Positions 25,441 to 35,849 of a stretch of DNA of 64,000 bases are shown here, in pieces. The position numbers were made by a program, and so were the translations under genes. The notes under the pieces were generated by a model, which had not been told where the DNA came from, made no database searches, and saw only the letters and a list, made by a program, of their open reading frames with translations. This stretch comes from Cytophagales bacterium (lineage in GTDB: Bacteria; Bacteroidota; Bacteroidia; Cytophagales; Cyclobacteriaceae), in contig JAKSDQ010000076.1 of the NCBI GenBank assembly GCA_022360015.1, forward strand, positions 148,503 to 212,502. The letters run 5' to 3'. The first letter of the stretch is position 1. The number at the start of each line of letters is the position of its first letter.

Positions 25441-28400
25441 ATGTTAAAATACCTTGTTTTTATCTGGATCATAGGCTTTTACATTTCAACATGCCATTCA
25501 CAAACCCCTTCTTCCGATAGTGATAATCCTGACCCCCCTGTTGCCAAGAAGGAGCCCAAGCTGAAGGTTTTTCATGGAGATACGCTGATTGACAACTATT
25601 ACTGGATGCGTCATAAAAATGATCGGGAGCTAATTAACTATCTCTCTGCAGAGAATGGTTATACCGGGAAAATGATGAAGGACTCAAGAGAATTTCAAAA
25701 ACAATTATATCAGGAAATGAAAGAACGCCTGGAACCGGATAATAGCGGCATCCCGCAAAAACTTGGCAATTACCTTTACTTTACTCGTATGGAGACCGGA
25801 AAAAACTACCCGGTCTACTTTCGTAAAAAGGATAACAGGTCATCAGAGGAAGAAGTTTTACTGGATATGAATCAGGTGTCCGAAAAAAGCCCGTTTACCC
25901 GTTTGCTTCAATTTGCTGTGAGCCCTGATCAAAACTTTTTGGCTTATTCCGTTGATTTTACCGGGTCTGGTAAAGGAAGCATTTACATTAAAAATCTCAA
26001 AACAGGGGATGAGATTTCTGATGAAATCCATCATACAGGCCAGGTCCTATGGGGACATGACAATCAGACTATTTATTACACTTTTATCGACAGCACAAAC
26101 CGTGGCCATAAGGTACTTCGTCATAAGATCGGTGCTTCTCCCAATACAGATCTGTTGGTATATGAAGAACGGGATTCAACCTACAGCGTATCACTCTATA
26201 CTTCAGTATCAAAAGAATACCTTTTTATGATATCTGCTTCTACCATTGCCACGGAGTGCCGGTATCTGAAGTTAAGTGATCGTCAGGCGCAATGGGTCTT
26301 GATCAAGCCCAGGGTAGAGGGGATTCGCTACATACCTCAACACTACGAGTCGCAGGATGTGTTTATGGTTTATTACAACGATACCCACCAGGCGCCGTTT
26401 TACAATGGTTCGGTAAAAACACTGCTGATCAAAGAAAAAAATGCCTTATGGCAGGGTTACCTACCCGCCAACCATAACTATCAGGTTGAAAATTATGCTT
26501 TTTTTAAAGATTATATCGTAGTCCTTATCAGGGAAATGGGCCTGCAGAAATTCAAGGTTATCCCCAAGGTAAACAATCTTCCCGATACAACCCGGGCCTA
26601 CCTGATAAACTTTCAGGACGAAACATACAGTCTCGCTATTGGGTCAAATACCACCTATAACAGTCAGAAATTTCGTTATCGTTTCACTTCTTTTACGGAA
26701 CCAAATACTACCTATGAATATGATTTGGCGACCCGCGAGCATAAAGTGTTAGCGCGACAGAAGGTGGTTGGCTACAAGGCTTCCGACTATATGAGCGAGC
26801 GAATCCGGGCTACTGCCACTGATGGTACATTGATACCGGTTTCCCTAGTCTACAGGAAAGGATTAGTCAAGGACGGTACCAATCCGCTTTATCTCAATGG
26901 TTATGGGGCCTTTGGTATTTCGTCAGATCCTTTTTTTAATCCGGAACGGTTGAGCCTGTTGGACAGGGGGGTGATTTACGCAATTGCGCACGTTCGTGGT
27001 GGTGGTGAAATGGGGTATCAGTGGCATGTGAAGGGGCGCCGTCTCAATAAAATGAATACATTCACAGATTTTTTCTCAGTGGCAGAATATTTGATAAAGG
27101 AAGGTTACACCTCGCAAAACAGGCTGATTTGTCAGGGGGCCAGTTCCGGCGGATTGCTGGCCGGCGCTGCTGCTGTTATGCGTCCCGACCTTTTTAAAGG
27201 CATAATTATCAACGTGCCGTTTCTGGATGTGATTAACACGCAGTCCGACCCAACCATCCCGTTATCTGCCATAGAGTCATACGAATGGGGCGACCCTCAC
27301 CTTCCCGAAGTATACAAATACATGAAAAGCTATTCTCCCTATGACAATATCAAGGCAAGGGACTATCCCAATATATTGGTTCAGGGAGGATTCAACGATG
27401 AGAATGTGGCTTTTTGGGAGGCGCCAAAATTTGTGGCTAAAATGCGAAGCCTTAAAACAGACCATAATCTCTTGTTGTTGAAAATGAGTATGAACGGCGG
27501 ACACGGTCTCACTTCAGGACGTTATGGGGGGCTGCGGCAAAAAGCTTTTGAATATGCTTTTATTTTCAAGACACTTGGCATTAAATCCTCATATTCGCGG
27601 ATCAGCGGCAAAGTAACGGATGAAAATGGAGAATTTATGCCTTATGTCAACATTGTACTCAAGAATACTACAAAAGGCACCACCACAAATTCCAAGGGTG
27701 AATATGCGTTGGAGTTAAAGAATGGTTCTTATACTTTCGTGTTTCGACACGTGGGTTTTGAACAGGAAGAGAGAACCATTCAGCTATCAGGGGATGTATC
27801 ATTGGATGTCAGCTTAAAAACCGAAAGTATGCTTTTGAAGGCCGTTGAGATAACCGGAAGTCATGAAGATCCTGCTTATGCTATCATAAAATCAGCGATC
27901 GAGACAAGGAAAACCTATTTAAATCAGGTGGAGGGCTACTCCGCGCGCGTTTATATTCGGACCGATAACCGGTTTGACGAAATACCGGAAAAGCGCCCAT
28001 TCTTCATTCCTAAGAATGATATGCCGGATTCATCGGATCTTGGGTTGGTGTATTTGTCAGAATCCGAAGCGCTTTTGTACAAGAAAAAACCCGGTTTAGT
28101 CAAAGAACTGATGGTATCTTCCAGGGTGGCGGGAAATAGCCAGGGCTATAGTTGGAACAGGGCGGGTGATTTGGAATTTAACTTTTACAAAAACCGGGTT
28201 CGTATTGGTGGATTGAATGAGCGAGGTTTTGTCTCACCAATTGCGGATAATGCCTTATTTTTTTACAGATATGAATACATAGGCTTGAAGGAGCAAACGG
28301 ATGATCTTGGGAACAAAGTATTGATAAATAAAATTAAAGTGATACCCCGCAGAAAAAATGATCCGGTTTTTGGAGGATACATTTACATTGCGGAGGATTC

Positions 28401-30033
28401 CTGGCGCATTGCCGCTTTGGACCTAAGCCTTAAAAACCACCAAATCGAGATATTTGACGATTTTAAGCTTGAACAGAATTATATTGCTGTAACTGATTCG
28501 GTATGGATGCCACTTTCTGTCAAGTTCTATGCGCACCTTTCGATATTTGGCTTTGGGATATCGGGCTCTAACATCATTTCTTATAGCAGTTATCAGTTAA
28601 ATCTGGATTTTCCCAAAAAATTTTTCAACAATGAGATTTTTAAAATTGAAAAAGATGCCAATTTACGGGATACCACGTATTGGTTTACCAACAGACCCAT
28701 TGCACTATCGGATGATGAAATCAGTTACTACAGGAAGAAAGACAAGATAGAAATGAAGAAAAAATCCAGGGTCTACCTTGATTCACTGGATCGCGCTCGG
28801 AATAAAACTTCCTGGCAAGATATCTTTAATGGGTTTTGGTATTACAAACGATATACCAAAGAGCGATTTTCTACTAATGCTTTGCCAGATATGGTCAATT
28901 TTAACACTGTAGAAGGCCTGAGTCTTAATTTTCAGTTTCGTTATCAAAAGGGTGAAAGCAGAAAGAGGCATTTTAAATGGGTGAATACCTTCAGGTATGG
29001 ATTCTCCAATAAACGGTTCAATACAAAAACTTCTCTTTTCTGGACATTAGATCCTCAAAAACACCAAAGTATTCAGTTTGAAGGCGGGCGTTTTGTTAAC
29101 CAGTTCAATAACAATAATCCTATCTACCCCGTTGTCAATACTTTTTATTCCCTGGTTTTGAGGGAAAATTATATGAAGCTTTATGGGACTAACTTTGGCC
29201 GTTTTAGCTATAAACATGAATTTTCCAATGGTATATACCTGAGTGGTAAGTTGACATACGAAGACCGGATGCCACTTACGAACACAAACAATTATTCTTT
29301 TCGGAGAGAGAACACCGAGACCGGGGTAGTATACACTTCAAACGATCCGTTGGAGCCAGATAATACCGGCCCCTCATTTACCCGTCATCAAGCGTTGGTT
29401 TTTGATGCAGAGTTGAAGATCCTGATTAATCAACGCTTCATAACCCGTCCGGACAGGAAGATACCCATGGGTTCAAAATACCCCAAATTTACAATCCATT
29501 ACAGGTATGGATCACCGGTTTTGTTTAGTGATGTAAATTACCATTTTGCCGCTGTTAATGTTGGGGATAATATAGACCTGGGTCTTTTGGGAAAATTATC
29601 CTACGATGTAAAAGTAGGTAACTTTTTTGGAGTGAGATCTATGAAATTTATTGATTATCAGCATTTTAATGGAAATCAGACCCTATTTATCAATTACACA
29701 GCACCATTTGGTATGAATAGGACGCCATTGGACCGGTTTCAGTTGTTGGATTATTACGCTTTTAGTACTAACGCTGGTTTTTTGGAGGGTCACCTGGAGT
29801 TTCATGGTAATGGCTTTATCATGAATAAAATCCCTTTGTTACGTAAAACGAAATTTCAAGCCGTAGGGGGAATCAATGTTTTGTTAACAGAAGGCAAAAA
29901 TGAACATGTAGAGTTATCTGCCGGTCTCGAAAACATCCTAAAGGCCTTCCGTGTGGATTTTGTGACTGGCTATAACCAGGAAGAAAGGCTTAAGAGCGCC
30001 ATCCGTTTCAGGTTGGGACTAAATGGATTGTAG
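25441..30033 (+). CDS. Fusion: oligopeptidase B-like S9 peptidase + CarboxypepD_reg + DUF5686 outer membrane protein
   Basis: From ATG 25441 the product is 1530 aa; an earlier ATG at 25414 would put nine residues before the signal peptide MLKYLVFIWIIGFYISTCHS. Residues about 40-720 are a complete prolyl-oligopeptidase-family enzyme: the N-terminal DNYYWMRH and YLSAEN motif of oligopeptidase B, a propeller region, and a hydrolase domain with Ser568 (GASSGG), Asp653 (GGFNDENV) and His688 (NGGHG). Directly after (about 722-795) comes a carboxypeptidase-regulatory-like beta-sandwich (ISGKVTDENGEFMPYVNIVL), then DUF5686 (about 800-1530), which ends as a beta-barrel-like aromatic pattern. Both parts normally occur as separate secreted proteins. 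No stop, signal peptide or frame change lies at the junction. Cleavage of basic peptides at the outer membrane is inferred. Confidence 0.92.
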   Translation: MLKYLVFIWIIGFYISTCHSQTPSSDSDNPDPPVAKKEPKLKVFHGDTLIDNYYWMRHKNDRELINYLSAENGYTGKMMKDSREFQKQLYQEMKERLEPDNSGIPQKLGNYLYFTRMETGKNYPVYFRKKDNRSSEEEVLLDMNQVSEKSPFTRLLQFAVSPDQNFLAYSVDFTGSGKGSIYIKNLKTGDEISDEIHHTGQVLWGHDNQTIYYTFIDSTNRGHKVLRHKIGASPNTDLLVYEERDSTYSVSLYTSVSKEYLFMISASTIATECRYLKLSDRQAQWVLIKPRVEGIRYIPQHYESQDVFMVYYNDTHQAPFYNGSVKTLLIKEKNALWQGYLPANHNYQVENYAFFKDYIVVLIREMGLQKFKVIPKVNNLPDTTRAYLINFQDETYSLAIGSNTTYNSQKFRYRFTSFTEPNTTYEYDLATREHKVLARQKVVGYKASDYMSERIRATATDGTLIPVSLVYRKGLVKDGTNPLYLNGYGAFGISSDPFFNPERLSLLDRGVIYAIAHVRGGGEMGYQWHVKGRRLNKMNTFTDFFSVAEYLIKEGYTSQNRLICQGASSGGLLAGAAAVMRPDLFKGIIINVPFLDVINTQSDPTIPLSAIESYEWGDPHLPEVYKYMKSYSPYDNIKARDYPNILVQGGFNDENVAFWEAPKFVAKMRSLKTDHNLLLLKMSMNGGHGLTSGRYGGLRQKAFEYAFIFKTLGIKSSYSRISGKVTDENGEFMPYVNIVLKNTTKGTTTNSKGEYALELKNGSYTFVFRHVGFEQEERTIQLSGDVSLDVSLKTESMLLKAVEITGSHEDPAYAIIKSAIETRKTYLNQVEGYSARVYIRTDNRFDEIPEKRPFFIPKNDMPDSSDLGLVYLSESEALLYKKKPGLVKELMVSSRVAGNSQGYSWNRAGDLEFNFYKNRVRIGGLNERGFVSPIADNALFFYRYEYIGLKEQTDDLGNKVLINKIKVIPRRKNDPVFGGYIYIAEDSWRIAALDLSLKNHQIEIFDDFKLEQNYIAVTDSVWMPLSVKFYAHLSIFGFGISGSNIISYSSYQLNLDFPKKFFNNEIFKIEKDANLRDTTYWFTNRPIALSDDEISYYRKKDKIEMKKKSRVYLDSLDRARNKTSWQDIFNGFWYYKRYTKERFSTNALPDMVNFNTVEGLSLNFQFRYQKGESRKRHFKWVNTFRYGFSNKRFNTKTSLFWTLDPQKHQSIQFEGGRFVNQFNNNNPIYPVVNTFYSLVLRENYMKLYGTNFGRFSYKHEFSNGIYLSGKLTYEDRMPLTNTNNYSFRRENTETGVVYTSNDPLEPDNTGPSFTRHQALVFDAELKILINQRFITRPDRKIPMGSKYPKFTIHYRYGSPVLFSDVNYHFAAVNVGDNIDLGLLGKLSYDVKVGNFFGVRSMKFIDYQHFNGNQTLFINYTAPFGMNRTPLDRFQLLDYYAFSTNAGFLEGHLEFHGNGFIMNKIPLLRKTKFQAVGGINVLLTEGKNEHVELSAGLENILKAFRVDFVTGYNQEERLKSAIRFRLGLNGL

Positions 30034-30068
30034 TCTGCCTGGATAGGATAGTGCTCCCGTACTTACCC

Positions 30069-31508
30069 TCAAACCTTAGCCTGTTTCCACCCGCCCTTTT
30101 TAAAAAGCCATAACGTAAACAAGCCTACCGAGGTCTCAGAAACGAATACACTCCAAAATACGCCGGAATGCTGCCATCCGAGTTTAATGGCGAACCAATA
30201 AGCCAGTGGTATTTGGATCAGCCAGAAAAAGACAAGGTTGATCTTCGTAGGTGTTCTAGTATCTCCGGCACCATTGAACGCCTGTACGGACACCATCCAC
30301 CAGCCGTATACAAAATATGAATATGACAGTATTTTTAGCCATTCACCACCAATTGCTATTACCACAGGGTCTGAAGAAAAAATCGCTATTAAAGGTTGAT
30401 TATAAACAAAAAACACTATCGATACGCCAATCAAAAATAACATGTTATAAAAACCGATTCTCCAGACGGCCGACTCAGCACGTTCGGGATACCCGGCGCC
30501 CAGATTTTGTCCCACCAGGGTTGCCGCTGCATTCGAAAACCCCCAGGCAGGCATCAGGGTAAACATCATGATGCGTATTGCTACCGTTGAGCCGGCGACT
30601 GCCTCACTACCTACGTCGGAAAGTATCCTCATCAGAAAGATCCAGGAAGTCATGGATATCAGCATTTGCCCCACACCACCCAATGAGGTCTGTAAGATGT
30701 TAAGAAGTATCTTCGCCTCCCAATAGATTTGGGAGCATGTTACCTTAATATGTTTTCCACCTTTCCAAAGTGCCCATAACTGAATAAGGACACCAATACC
30801 CCGGCCTATGTTGGTAGCCATAGCAGCACCCTGTATGCCCATAGCAGGAATAGGCCCCCATCCGAATATGAGAATCGGGTCCAGGACAATGTTGATTCCG
30901 TTGGCGATCCACAGCACACGCATGGCAATGGCAGCATCTCCTGCCCCACGAAAAATGGCGTTAATCACAAAGATCAGCATGATGATGCCATTACCACCCA
31001 ACATCCATTGCGTATAGTGATATCCTTGCCGGATACTCCATTGATCCCCACCCATAAGGGCAAGTAATTCTTTAGCAAAAAAAATACCTGCCAAAGCAAA
31101 CGGAACCGAAGCTAACAGGGCAATAAATATTGACTGCACAGCCGATAACCCCGCGACTTCCTTCTTTTTTTCGCCGATTCTTCTGGAGATGGTAGCAGTG
31201 ACAGCCATTGACAATCCAATGGCAACAGAATAGAGCAAAAACAAATAAGTCTCGGTAAGTCCAACGGTTGCAATGGCTGAGGGACCCAATTTTCCCACAA
31301 AATATATATCCACCACAGCAAAGGTTGATTCCATCACTAATTCCAATATCATAGGTATGGCCAGAAGAAAAATAGCCTTTTTGATATCAATTTTTGTGTA
31401 GTCTGCTTCCGTCCCCCTGATGGCAGCCATAAGTTCCTTCCGGATAGAAGGTTTGGGAGGAAGGGTAGGGGGTACTGATACCAGATGTTTGTTTTCGTTT
31501 TCGATCAT
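30069..31508 (-). CDS. MATE-family efflux transporter
   Basis: The product is 479 aa with twelve predicted transmembrane helices in two MatE halves (about 45-215 and 270-435). Motifs include the helix-1 start IDIKKAIFLLAIPMILELVMES and VDIYFVGKLGPSAIA, and in the second half SNAAATLVGQNLGAGYPERA. MATE proteins export cationic drugs or metabolites using a Na+ or H+ gradient. The N-terminal 40 residues are cytoplasmic and unusual in length for the family but not unique. It converges on the S9/DUF5686 gene with 35 bp between them. The substrate is unknown. Confidence 0.93.
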   Translation of the reverse strand: MIENENKHLVSVPPTLPPKPSIRKELMAAIRGTEADYTKIDIKKAIFLLAIPMILELVMESTFAVVDIYFVGKLGPSAIATVGLTETYLFLLYSVAIGLSMAVTATISRRIGEKKKEVAGLSAVQSIFIALLASVPFALAGIFFAKELLALMGGDQWSIRQGYHYTQWMLGGNGIIMLIFVINAIFRGAGDAAIAMRVLWIANGINIVLDPILIFGWGPIPAMGIQGAAMATNIGRGIGVLIQLWALWKGGKHIKVTCSQIYWEAKILLNILQTSLGGVGQMLISMTSWIFLMRILSDVGSEAVAGSTVAIRIMMFTLMPAWGFSNAAATLVGQNLGAGYPERAESAVWRIGFYNMLFLIGVSIVFFVYNQPLIAIFSSDPVVIAIGGEWLKILSYSYFVYGWWMVSVQAFNGAGDTRTPTKINLVFFWLIQIPLAYWFAIKLGWQHSGVFWSVFVSETSVGLFTLWLFKKGGWKQAKV

Positions 31509-31719
31509 TCGCTTACTTCCAGGGGAATATCTTCGAGGTTAAGTAAATTTCAGGCTTTTGTGGCAGAAGCATCGATCGTTAAGCCAATGGCTTTCTGCCG
31601 TTTTCCCTGACTTAAAAGCAACGGTTTTTTGAAAGTACGGGTTACAATTAAAACATCACAATTTTGAAAAGTTTTTAATTTTCATGGGAAGGGTTTGCAT
31701 CAGGATTCCGAAGCGGCCG

Positions 31720-32571
31720 TTAACTCTCTTTTGTTAAGATCGCCAGACTGGTCACATAAGAATTTAATTTTGTGATCCATGGCAGCTTTCCCAGAGGAAT
31801 AACTTTAATATTTTTGTGCTTGCCGATAATTTTTTCAGTCGCAAGGTATGGCCCCGGAATAACAGAATTGTTTTTCCATAACGGCCTGTTATGGGGAAAA
31901 TAATCATGTAAAAGGATGATCCCATCCCGATCTAATACCTCAAGGGCCAGGGGTATTTCCCGGAAGACATTGGTGGCCTCATGCGAGCCGTCCAGGAATA
32001 CGAAATCAAATTTTTTGTTGCAACCTGATAGATAGTCGATAGAGTTGTCAACCACAAATTGAACTTTAGCGTCGATGCCCAGTTTTTGCATCATTTCCAA
32101 TGGAGAATATTTACTTTTGAACTTTTCCCATCGTTTGCCGGATTGATTATTGACATCAACGATATCCACTGTCACAAAGCTATTCATGCCGTTTTTTTTC
32201 AATGCCAAACCGATCATGACAGTAGAACATCCGATATGGGTACCAATTTCCAAAACGTTTTTTGGCTTGAAGTGATTAACCAAATAGAAAATCACTCTTT
32301 GATCTCCCGGGTTTACACCGCCAGACATCTTAGGAAGGGCCCATTCCCTAAGCAGACTTAAATGCTCCCTCCAGTGCGCCGTGTTTCTCCTGGAAGAAAA
32401 AACCTCATTTAAATCCCGGGCTGTCAAAACCCTGAGATGGGATAAGTTGTAAGCCGGATGGGGCAACCGGTTTAAATCCACTTTTTTTATTAAAGTGGTA
32501 ATTTCGCGTTCTACTGTAGGAGGGATTAGTTTCCTCAGGTTGATTTTAATAGATTTCTGCAGGCTGGTCAT
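31720..32571 (-). CDS. Class I SAM-dependent methyltransferase (family 24-like)
   Basis: The product is 283 aa. An N-terminal region (about 1-100) of unclear function precedes a Rossmann-like methyltransferase with motif I VLEIGTHIGCSTVMIG, motif II FVTVDIVD and the acidic loop DFVFLDGSHEA followed by ILLHDYFP. The arrangement (DGSHE, then a His-Asp that can bind a metal) fits the methyltransferase-24 group found in polysaccharide and secondary-metabolite loci. No such cluster surrounds it here. It lies alone between MATE and the copper ATPase. Substrate unknown. Confidence 0.85.
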   Translation of the reverse strand: MTSLQKSIKINLRKLIPPTVEREITTLIKKVDLNRLPHPAYNLSHLRVLTARDLNEVFSSRRNTAHWREHLSLLREWALPKMSGGVNPGDQRVIFYLVNHFKPKNVLEIGTHIGCSTVMIGLALKKNGMNSFVTVDIVDVNNQSGKRWEKFKSKYSPLEMMQKLGIDAKVQFVVDNSIDYLSGCNKKFDFVFLDGSHEATNVFREIPLALEVLDRDGIILLHDYFPHNRPLWKNNSVIPGPYLATEKIIGKHKNIKVIPLGKLPWITKLNSYVTSLAILTKES

Positions 32572-33034
32572 AGGTATGAATTTTTACTTACAATTTACGA
32601 TGCTATTGTTAATTTAATGATACCGGTAAAGCATTAAATGGTTAAATATTTCGATTTTATCGAATCTCTAACCCGTAAGGGTTGAAACGCACGAAAAGCG
32701 CTTTCAACCTGCCTGTTAATCATGCCTTTTGTATGTCCTGATTCCCATGCCCTGAGATGAGTTTGAAGGCGAAGTGTTTTTTGTTAATGGTTAAAGCCCT
32801 GTAAGGTAAACCAATTGACCTTTTAATCATTGAAAAAATCTTTTCTGGCTCGAAGCGCCGGATTGATGATGGTGGGGTGTCAATACTATTCATTCAAAAA
32901 ATAGCCAGTTACCTGCAGGATATTACCAATGTTGTCCAGGGGCGAAAAAGGTTTCGAAAAAACTATATAAAAGATCGTGGAAATTGTGTAACATATCCCA
33001 TTCACATTTAAAGTAATTTTGACATGTAATTTAA
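32572..33034. other. 463-bp intergenic region upstream of the copper ATPase
   Basis: No gene is supported. A plus frame of about 60 codons (roughly 32830-33010) is open but has no recognisable domain or start. No copper-box palindrome of the CopY type and no CueR-type spaced dyad was seen ahead of the ATPase. Confidence 0.35.
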
Positions 33035-35293
33035 ATGAGTGGAATAATGGGAAAAGTTATAGATAAGCCAATTGACAGTGCCATTATCAAAGAAAACTAT
33101 GGCGTATCGGGTATGACTTGTGCCGCTTGTGCAGTTAGTTTGGCGTCTTATCTCAAACACCGGAAAGGTATCGAAGAGGTGAGCGTCAATTACCCAAACC
33201 AATCAGTGACACTACATTTTGATCCGGTTGTTATTTCCCTGGACGAAGTGAAACAGGCGGCTCGTGAGATAGGATATGAAATTATTACTGGCCGGTCGGA
33301 AGAAAAACAGAAGGAAATGGAGGCAGCCGCGGACCGGCGGCTGCAAACATTGAAACTAAAAGTGATTTTTTCGGCAGTTTTTGCGCTTCCGGTATTTCTT
33401 ATGGCCATGTTTTTTATGGGGCTGATACCTTATGAAAACTGGATTATGTTGGTATTGACAACTCCGGTGATTTTCTGGAGTGGTTCCGGGTTTTTTGTGA
33501 ATGCCTGGAAAAAAGCCCTCCACTTTTCCACTAACATGGATACACTGGTAGCCTTAAGTACGGGTATGGCTTATTTGTTTAGCGTTTTCAATACAATTTA
33601 TCCGGCCTTTTTAATGAACCATGGAATACCTCCCCATGTGTACTATGAATCAGCGGTTATCATTATTACACTGATTCTTTTAGGAAGGTACCTGGAGGAA
33701 AAAGCCAAAAGCAAGACATCTTCCGCGATCAAAAAACTGATGGGGCTGCAACCAAGGGAAGTCACAGCACTAAGAAACGGTGCGGAAGAAGTAATTTTAC
33801 AGGAAGAGGTGATCAAGGGAGATATACTTATTGTTAAACCCGGAGAAAGAATTCCTGTGGATGGGGTAGTCAAAAGAGGGGAGTCGTACATTGATGAAAG
33901 CATGATTACAGGGGAGGCCATACCTGTTATTAAAACAAAAGGTGATAAAGTATTTACCGGGACCATCAATCAGAAAGGAAGCCTGAGGGTTTTGGCAAAG
34001 AAGGTGGGGCAAGACACCTTACTTTCCCAGATCATCGGATTGGTACAGCAGGCACAGGCCAGCAAACCACCCATTCAAAAACTGGTCGATAAAATAGCCG
34101 GTATTTTTGTTCCGATAGTAATGCTGGTGGCCCTTGTGGCCTTTGCTGTCTGGTACTTTACCGGGCCAGAGCCGACTTTTACTTATGCTTTTCTGGTGTT
34201 AATCACAGTCCTGATCATAGCTTGTCCCTGTGCTTTGGGTCTGGCTACGCCTACTGCCCTTATGGTTGGCATTGGCAAAGGGGCTGAAAAAGGTATCCTG
34301 ATCAAAGATGCCCGGACGCTTGAGGTTGCCTGCAAAACTGATGCAGTGGTGTTGGATAAAACCGGTACCATCACAGAGGGGCGCCCGGAGGTTACCGATA
34401 TGGTTTGGTTTGATGGAGGCGAATTGTATGGCAGCATATTGATGGCCATTGAGTCACAATCCGAACACCCTATTGCAGAGGCGATTGTCAGAAAACTAAA
34501 AGCCAATGGAACCAAACCGGCCCCGGTCGACATGTTCGAAAGCATTACCGGGCATGGTGCCCAATCAAAATATCAGGATCAGTGGTTTTACGCAGGAAAT
34601 GAGAAACTCATGACTGACAACGGCATTCATCCGGACAGCGATATCATCGTTAAAGCAGATGCCATGCGCCGTGAGGCAAAAACGGTTGTTTTCTTTGCTG
34701 ATGAAAAAGAGATAAAGGCGCTGGTAGCGGTGGCTGACAGGGTTAAAGCGTCTTCGGTGAGGGCCATAGAAAGTCTGAAAGACCTGGGCATTGCGGTACA
34801 TATGCTTACAGGCGACAACCATGAAACTGCAGAAGCCATTGCAAAACAGGTACACATCGATCATTTCAGGGCCCATGTACTGCCGGCCGATAAGGGTAAT
34901 TTTGTGAAGGAGCTTCAGTCCCTGGGCCAGGTGGTGGCCATGGTAGGAGACGGGATCAACGACTCGCATGCCCTGGCCCAGGCTGATGTGGGGATTGCCA
35001 TGGGTAGTGGTACGGACATAGCCATGGAAAGTGCCGGTATTACATTGATGCATTCTGATCTTCCACAAATCGCCCGGGCGATTCAACTTTCCAGGGCCAC
35101 CGTTGTAACGATCCGCCAAAACCTTTTCTGGGCATTTATTTACAATGTTATTGCTATTCCTATTGCTGCCGGGGTGCTGTATCCCGCTTTTGGTTTTCTC
35201 CTAAACCCAATGATTGCAGGTGCTGCCATGGCTGTGAGCTCTGTTTCGGTGGTGACCAACAGCCTGATACTGAAAAGAAAGCGGTTGGACTGA
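33035..35293 (+). CDS. Copper-translocating P-type ATPase (CopA type)
   Basis: The product is 752 aa. One N-terminal metal-binding domain carries GMTCAAC (about 25-32). Eight transmembrane helices follow the P1B pattern, with CPC in IACPCALGLATPTA in helix 6, the actuator MITGEAIPV, the phosphorylation site DKTGTITEG, the SEHPIAEA His-Pro of the nucleotide domain, and MLTGDN and VAMVGDGINDSHAL. Helix 7 and 8 hold the YN and MAxSS motifs (MAVSSVSVV), which together with CPC indicate Cu+ (or Ag+) export and not Zn2+. A small metal-binding-domain gene follows 65 bp later. No regulator is adjacent. Confidence 0.94.
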   Translation: MSGIMGKVIDKPIDSAIIKENYGVSGMTCAACAVSLASYLKHRKGIEEVSVNYPNQSVTLHFDPVVISLDEVKQAAREIGYEIITGRSEEKQKEMEAAADRRLQTLKLKVIFSAVFALPVFLMAMFFMGLIPYENWIMLVLTTPVIFWSGSGFFVNAWKKALHFSTNMDTLVALSTGMAYLFSVFNTIYPAFLMNHGIPPHVYYESAVIIITLILLGRYLEEKAKSKTSSAIKKLMGLQPREVTALRNGAEEVILQEEVIKGDILIVKPGERIPVDGVVKRGESYIDESMITGEAIPVIKTKGDKVFTGTINQKGSLRVLAKKVGQDTLLSQIIGLVQQAQASKPPIQKLVDKIAGIFVPIVMLVALVAFAVWYFTGPEPTFTYAFLVLITVLIIACPCALGLATPTALMVGIGKGAEKGILIKDARTLEVACKTDAVVLDKTGTITEGRPEVTDMVWFDGGELYGSILMAIESQSEHPIAEAIVRKLKANGTKPAPVDMFESITGHGAQSKYQDQWFYAGNEKLMTDNGIHPDSDIIVKADAMRREAKTVVFFADEKEIKALVAVADRVKASSVRAIESLKDLGIAVHMLTGDNHETAEAIAKQVHIDHFRAHVLPADKGNFVKELQSLGQVVAMVGDGINDSHALAQADVGIAMGSGTDIAMESAGITLMHSDLPQIARAIQLSRATVVTIRQNLFWAFIYNVIAIPIAAGVLYPAFGFLLNPMIAGAAMAVSSVSVVTNSLILKRKRLD

Positions 35294-35358
35294 GACCTTT
35301 TGTTGTTTCCGGTAAAAGATAGATTTGAAAACAATTTTTAACTAACAAAAGTACAATC

Positions 35359-35577
35359 ATGAAGAAAATGCAATTCAAAACAAATATCAACTGCAACGCC
35401 TGTATTAAATCGGTAACCCCATTTCTAAACGAACTGGATACCGTGGATACGTGGCAGGTTGATATCGATAACCCGGATAAAATCCTGACGGTTGAGTCCG
35501 GGGACAACAACCGAAATGAGGTGATGGATGCAGTCAACAAAGCGGGATTTGAAATAGAGCCGTTAGCGGACGATTAG
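35359..35577 (+). CDS. HMA-domain small protein, putative copper chaperone
   Basis: The product is 72 aa with the ferredoxin-like beta-alpha-beta-beta-alpha-beta pattern of heavy-metal-associated domains. The binding loop reads NCNACIKSV, that is CxxC within NCNAC, one residue off the classical GMTCxxC but retaining both cysteines. The last strand EVMDAVNKAGFEIEPL is typical. It sits just after the copper ATPase and likely delivers or buffers cytosolic copper for it; partnership is inferred from position. Repeat copy B follows after about 40 bp. Confidence 0.85.
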   Translation: MKKMQFKTNINCNACIKSVTPFLNELDTVDTWQVDIDNPDKILTVESGDNNRNEVMDAVNKAGFEIEPLADD

Positions 35578-35615
35578 GTTCGGGAGCGCTCACCACGCTT
35601 ATAGCACAAGCTGAC

Positions 35616-35777
35616 GTGGGGTTTACACAACATTTTGGATAAAATTCTTTGTGTCTCTTTGTGTCTTTGTGGCTCACCATTTTTCACCACGGAGGCACCA
35701 AGACACAAAGAGACACAGCCGTTTTCGCTGATAAAATAAAAATACGGGCGCATTCTTGAGTTGTGTAACCCCCGCGG
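35616..35777 (+). repeat. Dispersed MITE-like repeat, copy B (most complete)
   Basis: Terminal arms GGGGTTTACACAAC (35618-35631) and GTTGTGTAACCCCC (35760-35773) are inverted repeats. Inside, the palindrome pairs TGTGTCTCTTTGTGTCTTTG with its complement in the segment following the AT loop (about 35681-35716), then a shared 3' stretch GTTTTCGCTGATAAAATAAA leads to the right end. It lies right after the metal-binding-domain gene. Confidence 0.8.
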
Positions 35778-35849
35778 TATCAACTTTGATTTTAGTTACC
35801 TTTTTCGTAAACTGTCAAAAAGGATTTTTCACTCCCAAAGAATCGCACT

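Noticed and set aside
32830..33010. Open plus frame of about 60 codons before the copper ATPase
   Set aside because: No start codon, no known domain, and it runs into the promoter region of the ATPase.
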